This document shows, piece after piece, positions 10,294 to 20,366 of a DNA stretch of 64,000 bases. The stretch comes from Conchocele bisecta (Eukaryota > Mollusca > Bivalvia > Lucinida > Thyasiridae). The DNA lies in assembly GCA_029237695.1 (NCBI GenBank), contig CM055265.1, positions 111,960,773 through 112,024,772 on the forward strand, written 5' to 3'. The stretch's first letter is position 1, and each line of letters starts with the position of its first letter. The translations under genes and the position numbers were made by a program. Below the pieces are notes generated by a model that did no database searches, was not told where the DNA came from, and saw only the letters and a program-made list of their open reading frames with translations.

Positions 10294-10690
10294 TGTCACA
10301 CAGGCTGATGTGGGACATCACTGATCGATCTGGGACTTGACTGATCGCAAACGTTGCGAAGTACCGTTTCACAACCAAGGTATATTTTTCTACTGCTGTA
10401 CCAATAGGTTTTTTTACACCACACACAAACATAAGAGATATGACAGAATGCGCCTAATACTGCTATAGAACAGAATAACAAAGGGCAATTCGGTACAATA
10501 GAGAATTGTGTTCACAGACAAACTTGTAGACAAGGATTTTCTGGGAAACCAAAATTTCAGATACCGGTACTTGCGTTTAATTGTTTTGCAATCTATATTC
10601 TGATTATATAATTTTAACCTAAGATTATTTTGCAAATTGCAAATCATGGATATGCTGCCCTCCCAGGCATAGTGTGCCAGAAAAAAAAAG
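10294..10690. other. No recognised feature
   Basis: No matching repeat or plausible exon. Three overlapping minus-strand frames of 61-113 codons show no recognisable domain. Confidence 0.45.
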
Positions 10691-10990
10691 AACAAGACAA
10701 TTTGGTATGACGGCACACAAATGCCACCGGTGGCAGATTGGAGATACTCTGACAAGCTTCTTAACCCTTAGCCTGCTGAATGAATTGTTGTCGTCTGCTG
10801 TTTATGTTTTATTTTTGATTTTTTCTCATCAAAAACATGGTTTGACAGCACTTTAGAATCATTTCCATTGGAAATGATTCTAAAGTGCTGTCAAACCATG
10901 TTTTTATTGAGAAACAGGGCAAAAATTAAAGCAACAGCAGACGACAGTTTCGCGATCAGCAGGCTTAGGGTTAACCGGACCCCAGGACAC
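10691..10990 (+). mobile_element. I-like helitron 5' end, split by MITE-1
   Basis: AACAAGAC at 10691, then the palindrome-bearing 'ggtatgacggcacacaaatg' and 'ccaccggtggcagattggag', as in the 5' ends at 16124 and 43069. After 'acaagcttc' a MITE-1 copy is inserted at TTAA; sequence resumes with 'ccggacccc'. The unfilled order is visible at 16190-16206 (cttctcaaccggacccc). No core or 3' end follows. Confidence 0.6.
10761..10974. mobile_element. TTAA MITE-1, copy d (complete, nested)
   Basis: TTAA at both ends (10761-10764, 10971-10974). The central palindrome 'tttgacagcactttagaatc' is perfect. It is inserted in an I-like helitron end, and the paralogous stretch at 16190-16206 lacks it and reads tcaa at the site. 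That supports TTAA as the duplicated target. Confidence 0.8.
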
Positions 10991-11019
10991 AAAATTGAAA
11001 CAATAACGTTGGTTAGACA

Positions 11020-11110
11020 AATAGAGCAAGTGAACAGAGGTTCACGGATACCCCTGGCCACCGCCTCGACCGACAAACAAAAACGTTAACACAAATCTTA
11101 CGGACGGAAA
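11020..11110. repeat. Fragment shared with 16775-16905
   Basis: The phrases 'ggttcacggatacccctgg', 'ccgcctcgaccgacaaac' and 'cgttaacacaaatctta' recur, diverged, at 16790-16850, where a 'gaccttgacc' core follows. Probably the start of another tandem-core element; no ends found. Confidence 0.45.
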
Positions 11111-11303
11111 TACGAAAACTATATACCCTGAACTTACATTGTATGCCGGGGGTATAATGTACAGACAGAATACAAGAGCACAGCAATATACCACAATTGC
11201 ATAAACATATCTGACTGCAAATCGAATACACAGACTAATAACTCTCAAAATTACAATCTTTCATCCAGATAAGTAAAGAAATTACACCACCTAGACAATT
11301 CCA

Positions 11304-11857
11304 CAGGTGGAAGACTCGGACCCAGGGCTCCAGATAAGGAATTAGTAATTGAGTATTGTCACTCGATCATTTCTGAAGCAATTGGGTATTTCAAAATTTT
11401 AATTGGGTCAAATAAAATCAAACTACTGTTTTACACATCAACAGACAGCAATTATTGAATAGTTTGCTTCGAAATGAAAACATGTCTTGGAGACAATTCT
11501 AATCAAATAACAAGATGTGTTTTCATTGAAAATAAGAAAAATATGCTATATTTGTGGACTGTTTATTGTTTTCTGCAGCATGATAAAGGTACCACAAATT
11601 TTGTATTGCTTTTTAATACTCGCTACTTCTGATTTCAATTGGGTTTTTGGCAATTTTAATTGGGTATTTAAGCAAATACGCAGCTTATCTGGAGCTCTGA
11701 CTGACACGTAATTAATTTTTTTTTGTAAATAATAGAGATAGTACTGTATGAGACCAAGTGGGTGGGGTAATGGATTTTTGTAAATAATAGAAGATAGAAC
11801 TGTATGAGACCAGTGGGTGGGGTAATTATTTGTAATGGGTATTTTTTTGTGTCACAA
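11304..11857. mobile_element. GACTCGGACCTGTGACAC-type MITE, split by N copy 2
   Basis: The left arm 'ggaagactcggacc' (11309-11322) and the right part from 11700 ('gacacgtaatt', 'agtactgtatgagaccaagt', 'gggtggggtaatgg', 'tttgtgtcacaat') together match the intact element at 31972-32156. The N element sits between them. The right part also contains a local duplication of the 'gtatgagacca...gggtggggtaat' segment. Confidence 0.6.
11323..11699. mobile_element. CAGAGCTCC-type MITE (N), copy 2, nested
   Basis: CAGGGCTCCAGATAAGG to CTTATCTGGAGCTCTG, both ends intact. The central palindrome is partly deleted (one 'catttcattagaattgtc' arm is reduced to 'gagacaattctaatc'). It lies inside another MITE (11304-11857), so it is the younger of the two. 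Confidence 0.75.
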
Positions 11858-12084
11858 TTCATCCCCACCTAAACAATTCATCCACCGTGGCTCACCAACA
11901 ATAGCAATCAGAGAACAGATTATATGAATGAATGGCCTTTTTGTGGAATTTATCGGGGTATAAACTTGGAAAAGTCGCGGGAATACTGGAAGAAGCGATA
12001 AACAAGAAACGAGGCAAAGCCATGAAGGCCAGGTTTTTTCCAAGCATAGACACTTGGATAACATAATTATACCCACTTTTTGTA

Positions 12085-12485
12085 GACTAGATGGCCATGG
12101 CCTGCATGTCGCGCCTTGGGGCGAGGCATGGACACTAAAAAAATAGACACGGATGTACGGACGGACGTATGGACGGACGTATGCCAAAATGCCGACGATA
12201 TCGCGCTTTCTGCAAGCGGGTGCGACAATGATGATAAACACCCATGTGAAGTATCAAGGTAATGGGTGAAGCAGTTGCAGAGATATAGTACACAAAAAAA
12301 CTTTAACAAAAAAATTCAAAGTAATTTCACCTTGACATTGGGCACAGGGGCCGCACGGTTGGGGGGTAGAATGAAAATATGGATGATGATAAACACCCAT
12401 GTGAAGTTTCTAGGTAATGGGCGAAGCAGTTGCAGAGATATAGTATAACGAAAAACTTTTAACCAAAAAACTTTAACCAGACGTA
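12085..12485 (+). mobile_element. Helitron-like family B, scrambled composite, copy 1
   Basis: The order is unusual. The 5' end is 12085-12140 (ACTAGATGGCCATGGCCTGC, then 'atgtcgcgccttggggcgag'). A GGAC/GTAC tract comes at once (12155-12182), then the 3' end with hairpin 'cgctttctgcaagcg' and 'ggtgcgacaa' (to 12229), and only then about 1.5 core units ('gatgataaacacccatgtga', 'gaagcagttgcagagatata', 'tgaccttgacattgggcaca'-like). The 5' motif TGTCGCGCC is the complement of GGYGCGACA at the 3' end. The same order occurs at 41826-42230. Confidence 0.65.
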
Positions 12486-12499
12486 CGTTAAAAAGTTAA

Positions 12500-14099
12500 C
12501 GTTGATTACATAGAAATAATAGGTGAAGGTAAAAAAAAATGGTCACATGTTGGATAGTTTTATGTGGTAGGCACCCCTTGGTTATGAAGCTGTGAAAGTT
12601 TGGTGGTCCTAGGTGGTACAGTACCAAAGAAATGGACTTAAACACGAAAACTTAACATTGTAAACGCGAAAACTGCGTTATTCGAAAACGCGAAAGTCGA
12701 CTGCGCGGAAAAAATGGGTCAAGTTAAAAACAAGAGGGCCATGATGGCCCTAATTCGCTCACCTGATTCCATGAACACCAGAGGAGAATGTGACATTGAG
12801 TTCATGTGTTTTAAAAAAATTGTGCTATTTTTAGATGGCGGTCATCTTGGATTAAGCGATGACTCTCATTTTACAAAATCTGAAAATGCTTCACCCAGCA
12901 TCGGCCATGTGGTTCCTGAGAAAAAGACGTTAAAAATCTTGAATAAATGGACCTTTTGGTGGCCATCATGGATGACATAATCATCCGATCCGACAAATAT
13001 TGCACCAGAGTGATCGACCTCATTGATACCTTCAATTTGATATATGACATGACCATATTCGGTCAAAAATAAAATTTGACCCCAATTTGACCCCACGGGC
13101 CACGCCCATTTTTGACCCCGGGGTCACATTTTAACAACTTTGAAAGATCAATGTACATCGATCATTCCTACCAAGTTTCGTCGAAATCTGGCAAGCGGTT
13201 CATGAGAAGATTTTTTATTTTTTAAGATTTATGCTATTTTTAGACAGCGGCCATCTTGGATTAGCGATGACCTCCATTTTAACAAATCTGAAAAGGCTTC
13301 ACCCATGGACCATAACTTTTAAGTTTGGCTACCATGGGCCAAGCGGTTCATGTGAAGAAGAATTTTGAAATCTCTGATAAAAGAACGACCTTTTGACCTT
13401 TCGACGGCCATCTTGGATGACATAACAATCCGATTTCGACAAAAAATGCACCAGAGTGATCGCCTCATTGATACCTTCAATTTGATATATGAAATGACCA
13501 TATTCAGTTAAAAATAAAATTTGACCCCAATTTGACCCCACGGGCCACGCCCATTTTTAACCCCAGGGTCACCATTTTAACAACTTTGAAAGAGCAATGT
13601 ACATCGATCATTCCTACCAAGTTTTGTCGAAATCCGGTTGGCGGTTCTTGAGAAGAAGATTTTTTAAGAATTTGTGCTATTTTTAGACGGCGGCCATCTT
13701 GGATTAGGTAATGACGTCATTTTAACAATTTTGTAATCCCCCTACCTAAGGACCATGACCATGAAGTTTGGTGACCATAGGCCCAATGGTTACCGAGGAG
13801 AAGACGTTTGAAAATGTTCACGGACGACGACGACGACGACGGACGACGACGGACGACGACGGACACATTGCGGTAACAATAGCTCACATGAGCTTCGCTC
13901 AGGTGAGCTAAAAAAGTAACATGTTGGATAGTAATATGTGGTGGGCACCCCTTGATTATGAAGCTGTGAAAGTTTGGTGGTCCTAGGTGGTACAGTAACA
14001 AAGAAATGGACTCAAACTTAACATTGATTGTGGACGCCGCCCGCCCGGCGCCCGTCCACCGCCCGCCGCCCGCCCGGCTTTCGCCAATCCAATAGCCTG
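12500..14099 (+). mobile_element. Helitron-like family M, copy 1 (interrupted by D)
   Basis: Core unit 1 at about 12505-12725 ('acatgttggatagttttatg', 'cccttggttatgaagctgtg', 'ggtggtacagtaccaaagaa'); unit 2 at 13915-14028. The 3' end 14030-14099 has a CCCGCC-rich tract and 'ggctttcgccaatccaatag'. Family D is inserted between the units. The matching uninterrupted M is at 42531-42937. A 5' terminus was not identified. Confidence 0.6.
12729..13914 (+). mobile_element. Helitron-like family D, complete copy, nested in M
   Basis: Starts AACAAGAGGGCC (palindrome gagggccatgatggccct), then 'cgctcacctga'. Core units of about 440 bp are marked by 'catcttggatta' near 12845, 13254 and 13697, with 'tttgaccccaatttgacccc' and 'atcattcctaccaagtttcg'. 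A GACGACGACGGAC tract precedes the 3' end 'atagctcacatgagcttcgc' + 'tcaggtgagctaaaa'. TCAGGTGAGC is the exact complement of the 5' GCTCACCTGA. An empty M site near 42737 fixes the ends to within a few A residues and shows no obvious target duplication. Non-coding. Confidence 0.8.
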
Positions 14100-14438
14100 G
14101 ATTTATTTTTTTTCGAAAATTGTAATTTTTGAAGGCCTCGTCCAGTATTCCCAGTTTATATCCCCGATAAATTCAACAAAAAGGCCATTCATTCCTTATA
14201 ATTCCAGCATTTGAAATAAATTCATCAAGAAAATGTGTTTATTTTCCGTTTTCTTAAGAATTATTTTAACTGCGCCTCATGGTTACGGAAAGTAGTTTGG
14301 CGTGGGAGTTTACTGGGATATAAATTTTGGATAGAGACTTGCTACTGGCCAATCAAATGTTAGGGAATTGTGTAAATATTTTTGTGCTGGAATTATTTAG
14401 ATGTACGTTCAGTGGGGTATTATGAATGGTAGGAAAAA
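14100..14438. other. No recognised feature
   Basis: AT-rich; nothing matched elsewhere and no coding sense. Confidence 0.5.
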
Positions 14439-14642
14439 TACAGCAGAACCTCTCTAAACCGGACACCGAGATAATATGTCATCTCATTTTGAGATGTTTC
14501 TTGGTAAAGCATCTCAGATAACAATGCATGTTCATGATTGCCCCAGAATGGTTATATGCCTGCTTTGCTAGGAAACATCTCTAAACCGGACACCCTGGGG
14601 TCCTTCCTCCCAGGGTGTCCAGTTTAGAGAGGTTTCACTGTA
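14439..14642. mobile_element. Pogo-like MITE, copy 3 (expanded interior)
   Basis: TA + CAGCAGAACCTCTCTAAACC at the left, AGTTTAGAGAGGTTTCACTG + TA at the right. The interior (14470-14575) is non-palindromic and includes a second 'aacatctctaaaccggacac', so an inner copy of the terminus is present. The other copies are solid 69 bp hairpins. Confidence 0.7.
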
Positions 14643-14774
14643 CTTCATTCACTGTGGATAGATTACCGCAGCCACATATGTGACACGCCATGTGACTTTT
14701 ACCTAAGGCCATAAAAAATAAGGACTTTGGTTCTGAGACACGGGGTTTACAGAATGTGAAGCAGGAGGATTGTT

Positions 14775-14909
14775 TTAACCCTCAGACCGCTACACACAAC
14801 AATTGTCGTCTGCTGTTGCTTTTATATCTTGCCTTATTTCTCAATAAAAACATGTTTTGACAGCACTTCAGAATCATTTCCATTTGACAGCACTTCAGAA
14901 TCATTTCCA
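14775..14909. mobile_element. TTAA MITE-1, copy e (truncated)
   Basis: TTAACCCTCAGACCGC end, 'gtcgtctgctgttgctttta' and two direct copies of 'tttgacagcacttcagaatc'. The right arm is gone; sequence changes at about 14909 to 'cagctaaggtcat', a phrase from the SINE-like repeat. Confidence 0.65.
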
Positions 14910-14927
14910 ACAGCTAAGGTCATATAG

Positions 14928-15372
14928 AGATGGGTTAGTAATCATTGTAAGGACTTGGCTACCGATGAAGTTTGGCAAACATGCGATTAATGTATCAGGA
15001 GATAAACAAAATTTGGACATACATTCAAATTATAGCTATTGATGAAGTTTGGTAATGATCAAGAGATATGCGAAGTTGGACTATGTCCAAATTTTACGTC
15101 CCACAAAGGTTAAGGTCACCAAGGTGAATATCAAGGTCACTAGAATGACACTGAATGGATGCTATCAATGTGAGGAAGCTAATGATCCGACTAGCGGATC
15201 CAGACATATGTGACATTTGGACGATGTGCAAAATTTACACCCGAATGACATTGGATGGATATATATCAATGTGAGGAAGCTATTGATGAAGTTTGGTAAT
15301 GATCCGACTAACAGATCAAGACATATGGAAAATTTGGCTACGTCTAAAGACGATGCCGCCAAATACACTGAC
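14928..15372 (+). mobile_element. Helitron-like family E, partial copy
   Basis: About 2.5 units of the roughly 175 bp core also found at 30763-31750: 'aggtcaccaaggtgaatatc', 'atgacactgaatggatgcta', 'tcaatgtgaggaagcta', 'gaagtttggtaatgatc', 'gactagcggatc'. The 5' and 3' ends are not intact. The phrase 'gatgccgccaaatacactga' at 15351 may be a remnant of the GACGCCGCC-type tail. Confidence 0.6.
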
Positions 15373-16123
15373 GCCGGAATCGTGATCGCTATGTCTCAAT
15401 TTCCACTATTGTGGGTTTACTTTAGACAAAAATGTTCAATGATAAATATCCCATTACCCCACCCACCTGTTGTCATACTGTACGTTATGGTTATAATTTT
15501 TCTCAATGGACATATATGTCAAACGTTTGATTCGTGCACTGCAATGTAGTGAGCCCTTGAAAGCGTGGCACAGTCTGGGCACAGTCTATGGCCATGTGTA
15601 CTGTTGTCACCATGATTTTTATTTTTTGAAGTGGCGATTTTTTATTTTCCCCAGCGGAATCCCTGATGAGTGTCCATCAATCTGTCAGTCACGGTTCTTG
15701 GAAGACGTAAAACTTGTAAATGGTAACAGGTAGAATTTCAATTTTACAATTTTGCCTCGTAAGTCATAAAACATTTAAACCGTAATTGGTTTTTGATACC
15801 TCATAGCTCCCTTACAGTGTGTAAATGAGGAAAGTCACAATGCTAGTGATTTATTTTATCTGACAGTTAATTTTGTCAGCACCTCATATGTACAATTAGG
15901 TGTAAACCTCCTAAGCCCCATTTCACCAGTCACAGCCACATATGTGATCCTTGTAGAGAAGTGAGATTGTCTAAAAACAGAGTTTGATGAAAAAAATTAC
16001 AGACTTCACACTCCATTTCCAGTGTCCTTTTTACCCATTTATAAGCCATTATATTTTTTTTATTTATTTGGCTGGTGCATTCTTTCCATATTACTTGCAA
16101 TTTGTCATGGCGATAGATAAAGA
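15373..16123. other. Mostly unrecognised sequence
   Basis: A fragment at 15450-15485 (cccattaccccacccacctg, gtcatactgtacg) resembles the interior of the MITE at 31972-32156. A 'cacagccacatatgtgatcc' fragment at about 15933 recurs near 14670. Otherwise nothing is seen. Confidence 0.45.
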
Positions 16124-16245
16124 AACAAGAAGATGTGGCATGCCGGCACACAAATGCCCCGAGTGGCAGATTGGAGAAACTTGTGCAAACTTCTCAACCG
16201 GACCCCACGGACGGACGGACGGACGGACGGATGGACGTGTTTACG
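16124..16245 (+). mobile_element. I-like helitron end without a core
   Basis: AACAAGAAGATGTGGCATGC, then 'cggcacacaaatgccccgag' and 'tggcagattggagaaac', and then directly a (GGAC)6-type tract at 16209-16238. The 5' palindrome is the one that starts with AACTAGA at 43069. The same end therefore exists with either AACAAGA or AACTAGA. No tandem core and no 3' hairpin are present. Confidence 0.6.
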
Positions 16246-16450
16246 AGAGGGCATATGTTTGGTACTTTGTGGGTGAAAATGGCACATGTTGGGTACTTTT
16301 TCTCTTGTTGGGTATTTTTTCTCCTATTGGGTATAACAATAACCCCCGATTCGTTTTTTGTGTCCAAACGTAATTGTTGGGTATTTTATTATCATATGTG
16401 AAAGTATCCAACAATTATTTTGGACTTGATTTGTCCACAAAAAATGTCCA
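16246..16450. repeat. 'tgttgggta' short repeats
   Basis: Four to five phrases of the form 'gttgggtatttt' (about 16288, 16308, 16325, 16376), followed by 'tatccaacaatta', which is the inverted equivalent. Possibly a small degenerate hairpin element. Confidence 0.35.
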
Positions 16451-17264
16451 TAACACCATAAATATTTAATTTAATATCCAACGATAACAACCGATGTTCG
16501 CCGAAGTTACCGGATTTTGCATGCATGATGCTGCTGATACGCGCCATAATATGCACGCGCATTCGTCCATTTATTATGAAATTATAGGCAACAGAGCCAA
16601 TATGTGCCCATTTGTAGGTCCGGATGGACGGACACAGAAATTCACAATCTACTAAGACCAGGTGCATAAAAAGTAGAAAAATATTTTGTTCTTCTATTTT
16701 ATTATTAGTATATACTTTTCTTATTACAATATATTTTCCCCGATTTCAAAGCCACAGGCTCCATCCCAAAACTAGAGAAAGTGAGCAAGGGGCTCACGTA
16801 TACCCGCGGCCGCTGCCTGGACCGACAAACGTTAACGCAAATTTGACCTTGACCTTGGACATGAAGGCCACATGGGTGTGATATGGAATGAAAATATGGA
16901 TGTTGTTAAGGAAGTATATAAAACTTGAAGTTAATCCGACTTACCATTAATTCGTAAGGGGGTATAAGAAGGAAAAGATACACTGAAATTTCCACCAAGA
17001 AATCTGCATGACGAGCAAGCAATAGACCCAGACTTCGAACAACAAACCAAGCGCGTGAATACATAAGCCATACCCTGGAACTTTAACGACATTTCCAACT
17101 CATGCAAAAAACAATAAGATCAAGGAAAACAACGCTATAAATCATTTCGTCAGTACGAATGAGCAACGTGTCTGGCAGACCTGCACCCCGTCACCCACAC
17201 AGTGCAGTGGGGGGAAACAGATGGGGAAGCAGAAATACAGTGCCAGCCAGCTACACTGCCCACA
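16451..17264. other. Mostly unrecognised; core fragment at 16775-16905
   Basis: 16775-16905 shares 'ggctcacgtatacccgcggc', 'ctgcctggaccgacaaacg' and 'gttaacgcaaattt' with 11020-11110, and continues with a 'gaccttgacc' core resembling family B ('ggaatgaaaatatggatg'). The rest is unmatched. Confidence 0.4.
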
Positions 17265-17270
17265 GTACTT

Positions 17271-17422
17271 TGATCAGAGCTCCAGTTAAGGTGCATAATT
17301 TGACCAACTTGGGGTGAAATTTTGTTATTTCTTCATCAAAAGCACTCCCAACTTGCCATTTTTGATGGAGAAATAAGAAATTTACCTCCAAATTACGCAC
17401 CTTAACTGGAGCTCTGTTTGAT
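17271..17422. mobile_element. Short CAGAGCTCC palindromic MITE with 6 bp repeat
   Basis: CAGAGCTCCAGTTAAGG at 17275 and CCTTAACTGGAGCTCTG ending 17416 bound a near-perfect palindrome (aatttgaccaacttggg / taaatttcttatttctcc interior). The hexamer tttgat lies immediately outside both ends (17269-17274 and 17417-17422). The TIR matches the longer N family, but the interior is different. Confidence 0.7.
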
Positions 17423-17564
17423 AATCTGCTCCATTCAAACAGCTGATTTACACATACATAGTCCAGGGCCGCAGTCCACGCCGCATCAATTTCAAAATTG
17501 CAGTTCGACCGTTGTGAACTGGTATGGTGACGTAATGGCGCAGTAACGTCATGAGACACATGCA

Positions 17565-18177
17565 TTAAAGGTACATGCCCACGCAGCAGGTTACACTGTA
17601 CTACAACTTTTCATTTTCTGTCATGCCTTATTTGAGCCATATGTCTACCCACTAACGACTTATTTTTAATTACGGCGCGTGTTAATTGGTGTTAAATCGC
17701 ATTTTATATGCCGCGACCAGAAAGGGTATTTTCCGACCTCGTGCTATTTTTACCAATACGCGTCACGTGACACGGTCAATCATATCACATATTTGACATG
17801 CGCAGTGAAGTATCGGAAGTTGAGAAGAAAAATCTCTATTCGAGTCCAAATCTAAATCTCCACGTAACTCTTTCCATTTGGTGATCTGGTCGCCAATATT
17901 AACCACTCTCTCTCTCTCTGTACTGCCTGTCCCTCAGACATTTCGCCTTTTTTTTGGCCGATGCTGTTTCATACAATCCGTCGTCGTCCCCGTACATTAT
18001 CAAAATAGACTGTTACCGCCGCGCGTCGCTAACAGTAAATTGATAATAAATAAATGATTATATTTGTATAGCGGGCACTCGTAATTTTTAGAACTGGTGG
18101 AATAGTGACATAATTATACACTTATTTAATTCCTATAAAGAACATTTTGTGCCTACTGCGTGGGCATGTACCTTTAA
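17565..18177. mobile_element. TTAA element L, copy 1 (613 bp)
   Basis: TTAA + AGGTACATGCCCAC on the left, GTGGGCATGTACCT + TTAA on the right; subterminal 'tataaagaacattttgtgcc' on the right. The interior differs in part from copies 2 and 3 but shares 'ccgcgcgtcgctaacagtaa' and 'gaactggtggaatagtgac'. No transposase. TTAA ends imply a piggyBac-type enzyme. Confidence 0.8.
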
Positions 18178-18506
18178 GTAAGTGTTGGCTTGGCCCCGGA
18201 ATGAGCATTGTCTATAGCCATGGTCAAACAGCACACGCTGTATGTTTGAACACGGCTGTGAGTGGTGTCGAACAACGACAGTCATGTAATACCGATTTAT
18301 AGGAGGAAGATATAAAATTAAACTCTAACTTTCTATGCAAATATTGACAATTTCATATCCCAGAGAACATCTGTCACATCTCAACATGCTACTGAATCAA
18401 ACAAACACACTTGACCCTTGACCTCCAATGCATTAGTGACCTTACTTGACCTTACACAGCCAGAACAGCATGGCCTTATACTCAATCCCTCATAAAAGGA
18501 CACAGT
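18178..18506. other. No recognised feature
   Basis: 'cttgacccttgacctcc' at about 18410 looks like helitron core language but matches no family here. No gene. Confidence 0.45.
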
Positions 18507-18722
18507 TTAACCCTTACAATGCTGAATTAAATTTTGTCGTCTGCTGTTTATTTTTTAATTTGCAGTATTCGCAACAAAAACACGGTTTGGCAGCAATTTA
18601 GAATCATTTCCTATGGAAATGATTCTAAAGTGCTGTCAAACAATTTTTTCTTGAGAAAAAAAGAGAAAATATGACACAACAACAGTAGACGACAATTTTC
18701 GGTTCCGCCTTTTAAGGGTTAA
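18507..18722. mobile_element. TTAA MITE-1, copy f (complete)
   Basis: TTAACCCTTACAATGCTG at the left, CTTTTAAGGGTTAA at the right (18719-18722), central 'tagaatcatttcctatggaa'. Complete and about 216 bp. Confidence 0.8.
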
Positions 18723-18835
18723 CCCTTTCAATGCTGAACTAAATGTTGTCAACTGCTGTTGATTTTGAATTTCCAACTTTGTCACCAAAACATCGTTTGA
18801 CAACACTTTAGAATAATTTCCAATGTAGTAGATCT
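18719..18835. mobile_element. TTAA MITE-1 half copy abutting copy f
   Basis: Shares the TTAA at 18719-18722 with copy f: AACCCTTTCAATGCTGAAC, 'tttgacaacactttagaata', then stops at the centre ('tccaatgtag'). Two members joined at one TTAA suggest insertion into the target of a resident copy. Confidence 0.7.
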
Positions 18836-19034
18836 TCCGAGAAAATTATAGTGAGATGGCTGTAAACAGTTTTGCAGACACAAGAATGTCAGATGATCCA
18901 ATTAATACCCATCGTGACTTATAATTTAAATAAATTTCATTTTCATGACATATCAAAAAAAGCGATCTGTGTCATGAGTGCAATACCGTTAATAAGGAAA
19001 CAAATTCAAGTTGGTAACAAATACGAGTTAACAG

Positions 19035-19335
19035 GTTTGTTTGTTTGTTGGGGTTTAACGGCATATCGACAGCTGTCATTTAAGGCCGGGTCACAAAATC
19101 AGAACTGAATATTTACATATTATTTCTATATTCAGCCCTGAAATCAGAATAATCCTGATCTGATGCCAGGTCCTCGCCACACCAGAATCACTTGGCCCCC
19201 TCCCCAAAGCAGTAGGATCAGTAATAATCTTACTACTTTTATAATGGGCAATAACCCAATTCAACTCCCAGGTAACAAAAGAGCCAAAGAATAACGTACC
19301 TAAGGGCCAAACCATGCAAATCGTGCAGAACACCT
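19035..19335 (+). repeat. SINE-like repeat, copy 3
   Basis: (GTTT)n start, 'ggggtttaacggcatatcga', 'cagctgtcatttaaggccgg', then a gap where the B box should be, then 'tcacaaaatcagaactgaat' and 'ttcagccctgaaatcagaat'. The B-box segment is deleted. Confidence 0.65.
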
Positions 19336-19384
19336 ATTGTTAATTTACACTGTCGCGTTCACAAGTTAACAGGATATGATATAC

Positions 19385-20187
19385 TAGATGACCATGGGCG
19401 GATTCAGGGGAGGGGGAGGCGGACCCGGTGCGCGCCCACCCCCTAAAATTTGCCGAGTAAAGATTTTTTACAAGTTACAAGGCATGTTTCAGATCGAATG
19501 ACGGAACGGTTTCAGAGGAGTTGTGTACACAAAATATGTACCCTATAGATATAGAATTGTATACAAAATGTAGAAAAAATGGCTAAGTTAAAAGTTAAAA
19601 AGGTGATATTTTTGTTAAAATAATTTTTTTGACATAAAAACACCAAGGTGCACATCTTCAATATGTGTAGAAGACGTGTATATAGTTTCAGATCGATTGA
19701 CTGAACGGTTTCAGAGGAGTTGTGTACACAAACTCTGTACCCTATATAGAATTGTATACAAAAATGTAGAAAAAATGGCTAAGTTAAAAAGGTGATATTT
19801 TTGTTAAAATAAATTTTTCGACATAAAAACACCAAGGTGCACATCTTCAATATGTGTAGAAGACGTGTATATAGTTTCAGATCGATTGACTGAACGGTTT
19901 CAGAGGAGTTGTGTACACAAACTCTGTACCCTATATAGAATTGTATACAAAAATGTTAGAAAACATGGATAAGTTAAAAAGGTGTTAAAAAATATTTTTT
20001 CGACATAAAAACACCAAGGTGCACATCTTCAATATGTGTAGAAGACGTGTGTATAGTATCAGATCGATTGACTGAACGGTTTCAGAGGAGTTGTGTACAC
20101 AAACTATGCACTTTTTCTGTCCGCTGCCCGCCCGCCCCGCGGTAAAACATAATACGTACCGTTTTTTAAAAACGGTCGTATAAAAAT
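19385..20187 (+). mobile_element. Helitron-like family C, copy 1
   Basis: Three and a half core units of about 190 bp ('aaggtgcacatcttcaatat', 'gtgtagaagacgtgtatata', 'gaacggtttcagaggagttg', 'tggctaagttaaaaaggtga'), then a CCCGCCCGCC tract and the 3' end 'ataatacgtaccg' with hairpin 'accgttttttaaaaacggt' and 'cgtataaaaat'. The usual AACAAGAG 5' end is replaced by an ACTAGATGACCATGGGC start at about 19392, a B-like beginning. Confidence 0.65.
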
Positions 20188-20366
20188 GATTTCTCTATGG
20201 GAATTTAACATGGGGAAATCGAGATGGAGAACCTGGAGGAGGAGTCGAAAAACAAACAAATTTGGAAATTGACTCTGAAACCTGCTGGCTAGATAGCAAG
20301 GAAATAATCTAACTAAGAAAACAAAAGCAAAAATTTTGAAAATCGGTCCACTATTTCTGAAATTAG

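Noticed and set aside
12700..13920. Segmental duplication as the source of D-M similarity with 42.5 kb
   Set aside because: Similarity is confined to B and M elements; flanks outside them differ, so transposition explains it better.
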